From DYGX01 sp035325905 (GTDB taxonomy: Bacteria > Chloroflexota > Anaerolineae > Aggregatilineales > Aggregatilineaceae), in the NCBI GenBank assembly GCA_035325905.1, contig DAOKYY010000135.1, positions 1 to 7,488 of the forward strand: DNA of 7,488 bases, read 5' to 3'. The position numbers were made by a program, and so were the translations under genes. Below, in pieces: positions 1 through 5,490 of the stretch. Each line of letters begins with the position of its first letter. Within the stretch, counting starts at the first letter, position 1. The notes beneath the pieces are model-generated. The model was not told the origin of the DNA and searched no databases. It saw nothing but the letters and a program-made list of their open reading frames with translations.

Positions 1-747
1 CCGCAGCCGCTCGGTCAGCGCGACATACCCCGGCTCGTGCAGCAGATCCAGGCTGCGCGGGCGCGGCAGCGGAATCGGCACATCCCCGATGATTTGGCCG
101 GGGCGCGGACTCATCACCAGCACGCGGTCGGCCAGCAGCACCGCTTCGGGGATGCTGTGCGTGACCATCAAGACCGTCTTGCGGTGGCGCGCCCAGATGC
201 GCAGCAGCTCGCCGCTCATCTGCTCGCGGGTCAGCGCGTCGAGCGCGCCGAACGGCTCGTCGAGCAGCAGCACTTCGGGATCATGAATCAGGGCGCGGCC
301 AATCGCCACGCGCTGCGCCATCCCGCCCGACAGCCCCGCCGGATACGCCTCCGCGAACCCCGCCAGCCCAACCAGGTCCAGCATCGCCTCGGTGCGGCGG
401 CGAATTTCCTCGCCGGGCGCGTGCGCCAGCTCCAGCGGCAGCGAGAGGTTGGCGGCGACCGTGCGCCAGGGCATCAGGTTCGCCTGCTGGAAGACCACCC
501 CGATCCGGCGCTGCGGCGCGGTGATCGGCTGGCCGTCGAGCAGCACGCGGCCCTCGGCCGGCGCAATCAGCCCGGCCAGGATGCGCAGCAGCGTGCTCTT
601 GCCGCAGCCGCTCGGCCCGACCAGGCAGGTGAATGACTCCGCAGGCAGGCTGAGCGAGACGTCGTCCAGCGCGCGCACCTCGCCCGACCCATTCCGGTAG
701 ACGTGGCTGATCTCGTCCGCCGCCAGGATCGGCGCGCCCTCGCTCAT
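1..747 (-). CDS. ABC transporter ATP-binding protein, SsuB/TauB-like (C-terminus beyond left edge)
   Basis: The cytoplasmic ATPase that powers the importer encoded just upstream. The frame opens at ATG 745-747 and stays open to base 1, giving 249 visible residues, so the stop lies outside the window. All nucleotide-binding motifs are present in order: Walker A GPSGCGKST at residues 44-52, Q-loop Gln87 in VFQQANLMPW, signature LSGGMAQR at 139-146, Walker B VLLLDEP at 159-165, D-loop ALD at 168-170 and switch His197 in VTHS. The LMPW segment after the Q-loop is typical of the nitrate/sulfonate/taurine/thiamine-precursor ATPase branch. Its start overlaps the stop of the substrate-binding-protein gene in ATGA, suggesting translational coupling. 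Families of this type run to about 250-270 residues, so little is probably missing. ATPase assignment is firm; the substrate must be inferred from the binding protein. Confidence 0.95.
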   Translation of the reverse strand, partial: MSEGAPILAADEISHVYRNGSGEVRALDDVSLSLPAESFTCLVGPSGCGKSTLLRILAGLIAPAEGRVLLDGQPITAPQRRIGVVFQQANLMPWRTVAANLSLPLELAHAPGEEIRRRTEAMLDLVGLAGFAEAYPAGLSGGMAQRVAIGRALIHDPEVLLLDEPFGALDALTREQMSGELLRIWARHRKTVLMVTHSIPEAVLLADRVLVMSPRPGQIIGDVPIPLPRPRSLDLLHEPGYVALTERLR

Positions 748-1775
748 TCGTCGTTCTCCGGCACGAAGCGCATGTCGAAGCAGGCCGCCAGGTCGTCGAG
801 CGGCCCCGCCAGCAGCCCCATCTCGATCAACAGGTCCTGCGTGGTCTGCCACTTGTCGAGCGCCGTCATGCCGCCCGCGCCGTCCCACAGCGCGATCGAA
901 TTGTCGAGCACCTGGCGCTGTGTCGCGCGCTGCTCGTCCGGCAGATCGTTGACGTACCCCTCGACCGTGATTGCGAACGCCGCGTCCGGGTCCGCGATCA
1001 CGTCCGCCACGCCGCGCGCCAGGGCGCGGACCATGCCGCGCACCAGCTCCGGCTGCTCGCGGATCGTCTGTTCGTTCGTCACCAGCCCGTTCGCCACCAG
1101 CGGCGCGTAATCGCTAACGCGCAGCACGTCCACCGGCGTGCACTGCTGCTCGATGGTCAGCGGCTCGTTGGCGACGTACACGACCGCCGCGTCAACCGCC
1201 TCCTCGCAGATGTGCTCCGGCGCGGTAAAGCCGATCGAGCGCAATTCGCCCAGGTCGTCTTCGGTCAGCCCGCCCGCCTTGAGCAAAGCGCGCAGGCCGG
1301 TGTAGCTCGCGCCCTGCGGGCCGGGGATGCCGACGACCTTGCCGGCGAGGTCCGCCGGGGCGGCGATGCCGCTGCCCTGCGGCGAGACGATCCCGACCGG
1401 GTAGTGCTCGTACCACTCGTAGACGTAGACCACCGGGCGGCCCTGCGCCCGCGCCAGGATCACCTGCTCGCCGCTGATCAGCCCGAACTGCAAATCGCCG
1501 CCCGCCAGCCGCTCGACGCCGTCCGCCTCGTTGAACCCGTTCTCGAAACGGATGTCGATCCCTTCTTCGGCGAAGTAACCGCGCTCGGCGGCGATGTAGA
1601 CATGCGCGAACTGCACGCTGGGGATGTAGCTCATAAAGAGAGTAACGGGCGTCAGCGGCTCGGCGGGCGCGTCGTCCTCGCGCAGCAGCGCATAGGCAGC
1701 CAATAGCAGCGCGGCGACCACGATCAGCGCGACGGCCAGCGCCAGCAGGCGTAGTGGCGAACGGTTCCTGTTCAA
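744..1775 (-). CDS. ABC transporter substrate-binding protein, NMT1/THI5-like, RibY-like
   Basis: Extracytoplasmic solute receptor of the importer, 343 residues. A hydrophobic segment at residues about 8-31 follows an Arg-rich start and serves as signal peptide or membrane anchor. There is no lipobox: the first Cys is residue 190. The mature part shows family hallmarks: SYIPSVQFAHVYIAAERGYF at 49-68, EEGIDI at 70-75, the SGEQVILARAQG block at 101-112, GIPGPQGASYTGLR at 149-162 and NEPLTIE at 203-209. The SGEQVILARAQG plus EWYEHYPV pattern recalls, from memory, RibY riboflavin-binding proteins of Chloroflexus more than thiamine-pyrimidine or sulfonate receptors. Substrate is therefore a hypothesis. 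The start is TTG (1773-1775); an in-frame stop lies three codons upstream, and AAAGGAG (1787-1793) precedes it at an 11-base spacing. Cys190 and Cys212 might form a disulfide. NMT1/THI5 fold about 0.9; riboflavin about 0.5. Confidence 0.9.
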   Translation of the reverse strand: MNRNRSPLRLLALAVALIVVAALLLAAYALLREDDAPAEPLTPVTLFMSYIPSVQFAHVYIAAERGYFAEEGIDIRFENGFNEADGVERLAGGDLQFGLISGEQVILARAQGRPVVYVYEWYEHYPVGIVSPQGSGIAAPADLAGKVVGIPGPQGASYTGLRALLKAGGLTEDDLGELRSIGFTAPEHICEEAVDAAVVYVANEPLTIEQQCTPVDVLRVSDYAPLVANGLVTNEQTIREQPELVRGMVRALARGVADVIADPDAAFAITVEGYVNDLPDEQRATQRQVLDNSIALWDGAGGMTALDKWQTTQDLLIEMGLLAGPLDDLAACFDMRFVPENDE

Positions 1776-1878
1776 GACCCTTCAAACTCCTTTGCAGCGC
1801 GGGCCGAACCATGTGCTTGTCGTGCGGGCGGAGCAAGCTCCGCCCCACCGGGCGCAATTCCGCCTCGCGGCCAGCGTC
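1776..1878. repeat. Intergenic spacer with a perfect 9-bp-arm palindrome (REP-like candidate)
   Basis: The 103-bp gap between the permease and the binding protein contains GGGCGGAGC (1826-1834), two A bases, then GCTCCGCCC (1837-1845). Allowing one bulged base (1825), GTG 1822-1824 pairs with CAC 1846-1848, lengthening the stem to 12 bp. No T-run follows on either strand, so it is not an intrinsic terminator. It lies within a presumed polycistronic transcript, where it could slow 3' decay, separate expression of the abundant binding protein from the permease, or simply be one copy of a dispersed palindromic repeat. The binding-protein ribosome-binding site lies at 1787-1793, outside the hairpin. 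The palindrome itself is directly visible; its role is inference. Confidence 0.7.
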
Positions 1879-2682
1879 TCATCCCCCGACCTGCCAGTCG
1901 AGCAGGACCGCTTCCAGCCACGCCGCCAGCCCGTAGAGCAGCAGCGCCAGCGCGGTCAGCGTGAACACGGCGGCGATCACCAGCGGCGTGTCGTACGTCC
2001 CGCGCCCGAAGTTGATCAGGTAGCCGAGGCCCGCGCTGGCGCTGACGAACTCGCCCACGACCGCGCCGATCACCGAGAGCGTCGCGCTGACTTTCAGCCC
2101 GCCGATCAGGATCGGCAGCGCGGCGGGCATCTCCAGGTGCCAAAAGGTTTGCAGCGGCGTGGCTTCGAGCGAGCGCATCAGATCGCGCAGGTCCGCCGGG
2201 ATGTTGCGCACGCCGAGGACGGTGTTAACCAGCATCGGAAAGAACACCAGCAGCGCGCAGATAATGACTTTGCTGGCGATCCCCGCGCCGAACCAGATGA
2301 TCAGCAGCGGCGCGATCGCCACAATCGGCACCGCCTGGAGCGCGACGAGATACGGCGTCAGGGTGTAGGCGGCGATCCGGTTCTTGGCGATCAGGTAGCC
2401 CAGCCAGAAGGCCGCCGCCACGCCGATCACCAGCCCGCTGAGCACCTCGCGCAGCGTGACCGCCGTGTGCCGCACCAGCGACCCGTCTTCGGCCAGCCGC
2501 CACCACCGCTCCGCGACGCTGGCCGGAGACGGCACGATGAACGCCGCGTAGCGCCCCGACTCGGCCAGCAGCCACCAGCCGAGCAGCAGCAGCGCGCCGA
2601 ATGCTGGGGCCAGCAGCACGTGCAGCCGGGTCCCGCGCAGGCGCGGCAGCCGCCAGCCGGATGTAGGCAATTCCCGGTTCAC
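1879..2682 (-). CDS. ABC transporter permease, SsuC/TauC/ThiX-like (RibX-like)
   Basis: Inner-membrane channel subunit of the importer, 267 residues from the chosen start. Several hydrophobic stretches are visible: about 20-40, 80-98, 112-132, 138-158, 192-212 and 232-255. The cytoplasmic EAA loop that docks on the ATPase is recognisable at about 172-190 (EATPLQTFWHLEMPAALP). The conserved N-terminal region ends in FIVPSPASV (48-56), typical of the BPD-type nitrate/sulfonate/taurine permeases. I chose GTG 2680-2682: GAGGA at 2694-2698 lies 11 bases upstream, and the junction with the preceding gene is only 7 bp. A longer in-frame ATG at 2790 would overlap the upstream gene by 101 bp with low-quality, Arg/Thr/Cys-rich sequence, so I rejected it. 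No second permease is present, so the channel is probably a homodimer. Confidence 0.92.
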   Translation of the reverse strand: MNRELPTSGWRLPRLRGTRLHVLLAPAFGALLLLGWWLLAESGRYAAFIVPSPASVAERWWRLAEDGSLVRHTAVTLREVLSGLVIGVAAAFWLGYLIAKNRIAAYTLTPYLVALQAVPIVAIAPLLIIWFGAGIASKVIICALLVFFPMLVNTVLGVRNIPADLRDLMRSLEATPLQTFWHLEMPAALPILIGGLKVSATLSVIGAVVGEFVSASAGLGYLINFGRGTYDTPLVIAAVFTLTALALLLYGLAAWLEAVLLDWQVGG

Positions 2683-2689
2683 GGCGCGA

Positions 2690-3010
2690 CTAATCCTCGC
2701 CGGGCGCGTCGAATTCGCCATCCAAATCGTCGTCGTCCCCGGCGGGCAGCTCGTCTTGCTCGCCTTGCAGCAGCGCCATCGCGTCGGCATAGAACGCTTC
2801 CGGCACGGCGACCTGCACCCCGCCGACCAGCCCGACCGTCAGCGGCAGGGCGGTGCCCAGCGCCTCGCGGAAAAAGTAGACCGGAATCCCCGCGCTGCGC
2901 AGCAGCCCGCCGGCGATCTCGGCGTCGGCGCTGCCCATCGCCTCGGCCACCACGTACCATGTGCGGTTGTCCGGGCCGCGCCGCTTGATGATCGGTATGT
3001 TGTCGTCCAT
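2690..3010 (-). CDS. DUF2007-like small protein with acidic tail
   Basis: A 106-residue soluble protein and the first gene of the transporter operon. Residues about 16-82 match the DUF2007 pattern as I know it: WYVVAEAMGSADAEIAGGLL, then SAGIPVYFFRE (44-54), then GGVQVAVPE (68-76) and a helix ending at ALL. This is a small alpha/beta domain sometimes labelled a putative signal-transducing protein; no biochemical role is established. The C-terminal 24 residues are strongly acidic (GDDDDLDGEFDAPGED at the end) and are probably disordered. The start is ATG 3008-3010 with AGAGAGAGG on the minus strand four bases upstream. The permease begins 7 bp after its stop. Position suggests an accessory or regulatory role in transport, but co-transcription could be incidental. 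Family assignment is moderately sure. Confidence 0.8.
   Translation of the reverse strand: MDDNIPIIKRRGPDNRTWYVVAEAMGSADAEIAGGLLRSAGIPVYFFREALGTALPLTVGLVGGVQVAVPEAFYADAMALLQGEQDELPAGDDDDLDGEFDAPGED
2694..2698 (-). promoter_or_regulatory. Ribosome-binding site GAGGA fixing the permease GTG start
   Basis: The minus strand reads GAGGA 11 bases before GTG 2680-2682. It overlaps the last Glu-Asp codons of the DUF2007 gene, so ribosomes finishing that gene end on the permease initiation region. This supports coupled translation and the short permease start. Confidence 0.6.
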
Positions 3011-3057
3011 ATGGCCTCTCTCTACCGGCTGCCCCTGCGCCGGTTATGCTACCGGCT
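3011..3057 (-). promoter_or_regulatory. Structured 5' leader with two mutually exclusive hairpins
   Basis: Reading the minus strand towards the DUF2007 start, three complementary 6-base arms occur: GCCGGT (3051-3056), ACCGGC (3039-3044) and GCCGGT (3024-3029). The middle arm can pair with either neighbour, leaving loops of 6 or 9 bases. The second hairpin ends just before the AGAGAGAGG ribosome-binding site. The plus strand shows the same pattern as a 9-bp direct repeat, CTACCGGCT, at 3022-3030 and 3049-3057. This could be an RNA switch, a DNA operator for a dimeric repressor, or chance in GC-rich DNA. The arms are certain; a function is not. Confidence 0.4.
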
Positions 3058-3086
3058 ATGTTATCGGGTGCTGCCCGCCCCGGCAA
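3058..3086 (-). promoter_or_regulatory. Candidate sigma70-type promoter of the transporter operon
   Basis: On the minus strand, TTGCCG (3081-3086) and TAACAT (3058-3063) are separated by exactly 17 bases; each box matches four of six consensus positions. It sits directly after the terminator of the preceding unit and about 48 bases before the DUF2007 ATG, the right place for an operon promoter. The predicted start of transcription, near 3051, falls at the first leader arm. Confidence 0.5.
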
Positions 3087-3099
3087 TGGGCCTGCGATC

Positions 3100-3136
3100 A
3101 AAAAGGCGCGCTCGACCGGGAACCGGCGGCGCGCCT
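3100..3136 (-). terminator. Rho-independent terminator after the cyclophilin gene
   Basis: Perfect 8-bp arms AGGCGCGC (minus strand, 3129-3136) and GCGCGCCT (3104-3111) enclose a second inner CCGG/CCGG stem with a 3-base loop, giving a long GC hairpin with two single-base bulges. On the minus strand it is followed by a run of five T (3100-3104, the first shared with the stem). It starts 22 bases after the cyclophilin stop codon and separates that unit from the transporter operon. Confidence 0.75.
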
Positions 3137-3158
3137 GCTCGGCGAGCGCCCAGGCGGG

Positions 3159-3677
3159 CTAGACCTCGGTAATCGTGATCGAGTTGATCCGGTCGCCGGG
3201 TTGCGAGTCGCGCATGGGGTCGCGCTCGCGGATCTGCATCAGGACGCGCAGGCTGTCCGCGTCCGCCACCTTGCCGAAGACGGCGTGCTTGCCGTTGAGG
3301 TGCGGCGTCGGCCCGTGCGTGATGAAGAACTGGCTGCCGTTGGTGTTCGGCCCGGCGTTCGCCATGCTCAGGACGCCGGGGCCGTCGTGCTTGAGCGCCA
3401 GCGCGCCCGGCTCGTCGTTGAACTTGTAGCCGGGGCCGCCGCGCCCGGTGCCGGTCGGGTCCCCGCCCTGGGCCATGAAGCCGTTGATCACGCGGTGGAA
3501 GGTTGTGTTATCGTAATAGCCCTCGCGCGCCAGAAACACGAAGTTATTGACCGTCACCGGCGCTTCCTGCCCGAACAGGTTGACCTGGATGTCGCCCTTG
3601 TCGGTGTGGATCGTGGCGGTGTACTGCTTCTTGGGGTCCAGCCGCATTTCCGGCGGCGCGGTGTATTGTTTTGCCAT
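3159..3677 (-). CDS. Peptidyl-prolyl cis-trans isomerase, cyclophilin type
   Basis: Catalyses cis-trans isomerisation of X-Pro bonds, assisting protein folding. It has 172 residues and no signal peptide, so it is probably cytoplasmic. The cyclophilin domain fills almost the whole protein from residue 20. Active-site residues by comparison with human CypA: Arg62 in TFHRV, Phe67, Met68 and Gln70 in NGFMAQGGDPTGTG, Gln116 and Phe118 in GSQFFITHG, and His131 in GKHAVFG. The position of CypA Trp121 is His126 here, a substitution that commonly lowers cyclosporin binding. The first 18 residues are a polar extension. Start ATG 3675-3677 has GAGG about 10 bases upstream. It is followed by a clear terminator. 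It may be the last gene of the preceding unit or have its own promoter in the 83-bp gap; I could not decide. Confidence 0.95.
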   Translation of the reverse strand: MAKQYTAPPEMRLDPKKQYTATIHTDKGDIQVNLFGQEAPVTVNNFVFLAREGYYDNTTFHRVINGFMAQGGDPTGTGRGGPGYKFNDEPGALALKHDGPGVLSMANAGPNTNGSQFFITHGPTPHLNGKHAVFGKVADADSLRVLMQIRERDPMRDSQPGDRINSITITEV

Positions 3678-3760
3678 CGAGTCTTTTCCTCTGGATGTCC
3701 CTTTCCGCGCGCCAGCGCGCGCCTCTAGCGAGAGTTTAGCAGACCGCGCCCCGGCCTGCC

Positions 3761-5140
3761 TCAGGCGCCGGTCCCGTCGAGCGTCGCGAAGCGGTGCAGA
3801 AACGCGCCGGTGAACCGGATCGACGCGAAGTAATCGTCCACGAAGATATTCTCATTGGGCGAATGGGCGCGCGCGTCCGGGTGCCAGGTCGCCCCGGCGA
3901 AGATGACCGGCAGCCCCAGCACCGTGCTGAGCGAGTACATCGGGCCGCTGCCCGCGAACCAGGGATAGATCACCGGCGTCTTGCCCCAGGCGTCCTGGCT
4001 GGCGGCGACCGCCGCGCGCTCCACCAGGCTGCCGGTCGGAGACTTGGCCGGACCCTCGCCGCCCAGGAAGGTGATCGAGATGTCGGTGAAGCCGCGCCGG
4101 TCGAGATGCTGGCGCAGCAGGTCCTGGGCCAGCTCTGGCGTCAGGTCGTGCACCAGCCGGAAGTCGAGCTTGACCATCGCCTCGGCGGGCAGGACCGTCT
4201 TCGAGCCGATCCCGGTGTACCCCGACTCGATGCCGCAGATCGTAATGGTCGGCTCGGCCAGATAGCGGCGGCGGGCGTCGTAGTCGCCCATCCCGTTGAG
4301 CCACTGGTCCAGGCCCCAACGCTGGCGCATTTCGTCGAAGGCCATCGGCACGGCGTCGATCGCGGCGCTTTCGGCGGCGGTTAATGGCGCGACGTGGTCC
4401 AGGTAGCCGTCGAGCGTGATCTCGTCGTCGGCGTTCTTGAGCGTGCTCAGCGCCCAGACCAGCCGCCACGCCGGGTTCGGCACGATCGGCGCGACGGACG
4501 AGTGCAGGTCGTGGCTCGGCCCTGCGCAGCGCAGCTCAAAGAAGGCGATCCCCTTGCAGCCGGTCCCGAAGATCGGGCGGCCCACCTCGTCGTAGCCCGC
4601 GCCTTCCCACAGGATGCCGTCCGCGCCAAGCTGGGCGGAATGAGCGCGCACCCAGGCGTTCAGGCTGGGGCTGCCTTCTTCTTCCTCGCCCTCGACCACC
4701 CACTTGATGCGGACCGGCAGCTCGCCGTGCGTCTTCTGCCAGGCTTCAATCGCCTGGATGCGCGAGAGCAGCTCGCCCTTGTCGTCGGCCACGCCGCGCC
4801 CGTAGATGCGTCCGTCGCGGATCGCCATCTCGAACGGCGGCGTGTGCCACAACTCGACCGGGTCTTCCGGCTGCACGTCGTAGTGGTTGTAGATCAGCAG
4901 GGTGCGCGCGGCGTCGCGCGGGCCTTGCTCGGCGTAGACGACCGGCGAGCCGCCCGTCTCAGAGATGGTGACTTCGGCCCCGGCTTCGTCCAGCCGGGCG
5001 GCGACCAGCCCGGCCATTTCACGGATGCCGCGACCGTCCGCCGCGACGCTGGGCTGCGCGACAAACAGGCCGAACTCGCGCAGAAAACGGTCATGGTGCT
5101 GCTCGATATAGTGGTCGAAGGGCACAGCATCGAACCGCAT
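3761..5140 (-). CDS. M20 family metallopeptidase (dipeptidase/carboxypeptidase-like)
   Basis: A 459-residue cytoplasmic zinc hydrolase of the ArgE/DapE/CPG2/carnosinase superfamily, releasing amino acids from small peptides or related amides. The full di-metal site is visible: His86 and Asp88 in NHYDVQP, bridging Asp119 in GRGVADDKGE, catalytic base Glu153 and ligand Glu154 in EGEEEEGSP, Glu179 in LWEGAG (where many dipeptidases have Asp) and His426 in AHSPNENI. The lid/dimerisation domain contains the conserved His213 in HDLHSS. HYDVQP and the length match the CNDP-like dipeptidase branch. Start ATG 5138-5140 has GAGGG five bases upstream. It lies 30 bp after the DUF5661 gene and is probably co-transcribed with it. 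The exact substrate cannot be read from sequence. Enzyme class is firm; no truncation is seen. Confidence 0.95.
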   Translation of the reverse strand: MRFDAVPFDHYIEQHHDRFLREFGLFVAQPSVAADGRGIREMAGLVAARLDEAGAEVTISETGGSPVVYAEQGPRDAARTLLIYNHYDVQPEDPVELWHTPPFEMAIRDGRIYGRGVADDKGELLSRIQAIEAWQKTHGELPVRIKWVVEGEEEEGSPSLNAWVRAHSAQLGADGILWEGAGYDEVGRPIFGTGCKGIAFFELRCAGPSHDLHSSVAPIVPNPAWRLVWALSTLKNADDEITLDGYLDHVAPLTAAESAAIDAVPMAFDEMRQRWGLDQWLNGMGDYDARRRYLAEPTITICGIESGYTGIGSKTVLPAEAMVKLDFRLVHDLTPELAQDLLRQHLDRRGFTDISITFLGGEGPAKSPTGSLVERAAVAASQDAWGKTPVIYPWFAGSGPMYSLSTVLGLPVIFAGATWHPDARAHSPNENIFVDDYFASIRFTGAFLHRFATLDGTGA

Positions 5141-5170
5141 GAGAACCCTCTTTTCGGTGCAGAAAACAAC

Positions 5171-5455
5171 TCAAGCGCTATGCGGACGGCTCTCCCAGTA
5201 CGCCTCAGCTTCGGCTTCCATCCTGGCAAGCCGCGTGTAGTAATCGGGAAATTCGTTGAGATGCGCCAGCGCGATCTTGCCCGTCAGGATCGGGTCGTCG
5301 CCGGTCACGTCGGTGTGGGGGTCGTGCGAGCCGTGTTCCATTTCGACATCCAGGCCCATGCGATATTGCTCGACATCGAACTGTGACCAGTCGATCCCCA
5401 GTTGCTCGCCGATCTGGCGAGCCTGCTCGGCGGTAAAACGCTGTTTAGCGGTCAT
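5171..5455 (-). CDS. DUF5661-like small protein
   Basis: A 94-residue soluble protein of unknown function. It matches the DUF5661 pattern as I remember it: FTAEQARQIGEQLGIDW at 7-23, FRMGL-like QYRMGLDVEMEHG at 30-42, HDPHTDVTGDDP at 44-55 and KIALAHLNEFPDYYTRL at 60-76. Glu38, Glu40, His41, His44, His65 and Glu68 could form a metal site, but that is a guess. I chose ATG 5453-5455 because a perfect AGGAGG (5461-5466) lies five bases upstream; the in-frame GTG at 5491 adds 12 residues that merely encode this ribosome-binding region and overlap the previous stop codon. The gene is 35 bp downstream of the adenosine-specific kinase-like gene and 30 bp upstream of the peptidase gene. Confidence 0.85.
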   Translation of the reverse strand: MTAKQRFTAEQARQIGEQLGIDWSQFDVEQYRMGLDVEMEHGSHDPHTDVTGDDPILTGKIALAHLNEFPDYYTRLARMEAEAEAYWESRPHSA

Positions 5456-5460
5456 CTGCG

Positions 5461-5466
5461 CCTCCT
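5461..5466 (-). promoter_or_regulatory. Consensus ribosome-binding site AGGAGG of the DUF5661 gene
   Basis: The minus strand reads AGGAGG, five bases before ATG 5453-5455. It is the best Shine-Dalgarno match I noticed in the window and decides the start in favour of the 94-residue form. Confidence 0.75.
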
Positions 5467-5490
5467 GCGCCTCAATACACCTATAACACA

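Noticed and set aside
37..636. Plus-strand open frame of 199 codons
   Set aside because: It lies opposite the ABC ATPase, which has every expected motif; the plus-strand translation is Arg/Gln/Ala-rich noise.
1826..1845. Intergenic palindrome as an intrinsic terminator
   Set aside because: The stem is strong but neither flank has the required T tract, and the downstream gene belongs to the same transporter.
2683..2790. Longer permease start at ATG 2788-2790
   Set aside because: It would overlap the DUF2007 gene by 101 bp and add non-family sequence; GTG 2680-2682 has its own ribosome-binding site and gives the normal family length.
1792..2988. Long plus-strand open frame of 398 codons
   Set aside because: It is antisense to the permease and DUF2007 genes, is extremely rich in Arg, Gln, Pro and Ala with no recognisable motif, and arises from the GC-rich third positions of real minus-strand genes.
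3011..3099. FMN or TPP riboswitch ahead of the transporter operon
   Set aside because: I looked on the minus strand for the conserved cores of both and found neither; the space between promoter and start codon is also too short.
3706..3721. CGCGCGC/GCGCGCG palindrome in the gap between the M20 and cyclophilin genes as a terminator
   Set aside because: No T-run follows it on either strand, and alternating GC palindromes are expected by chance here. I also found no convincing promoter in this 83-bp gap.
2961..3728. Plus-strand open frame of 255 codons
   Set aside because: It is antisense to the full-length cyclophilin and crosses the minus-strand terminator and promoter; no domain is recognisable.
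4394..5386. Plus-strand open frame of 330 codons
   Set aside because: It mirrors the M20 peptidase and DUF5661 genes, whose motifs are intact on the minus strand; its own translation has low complexity and no family features.
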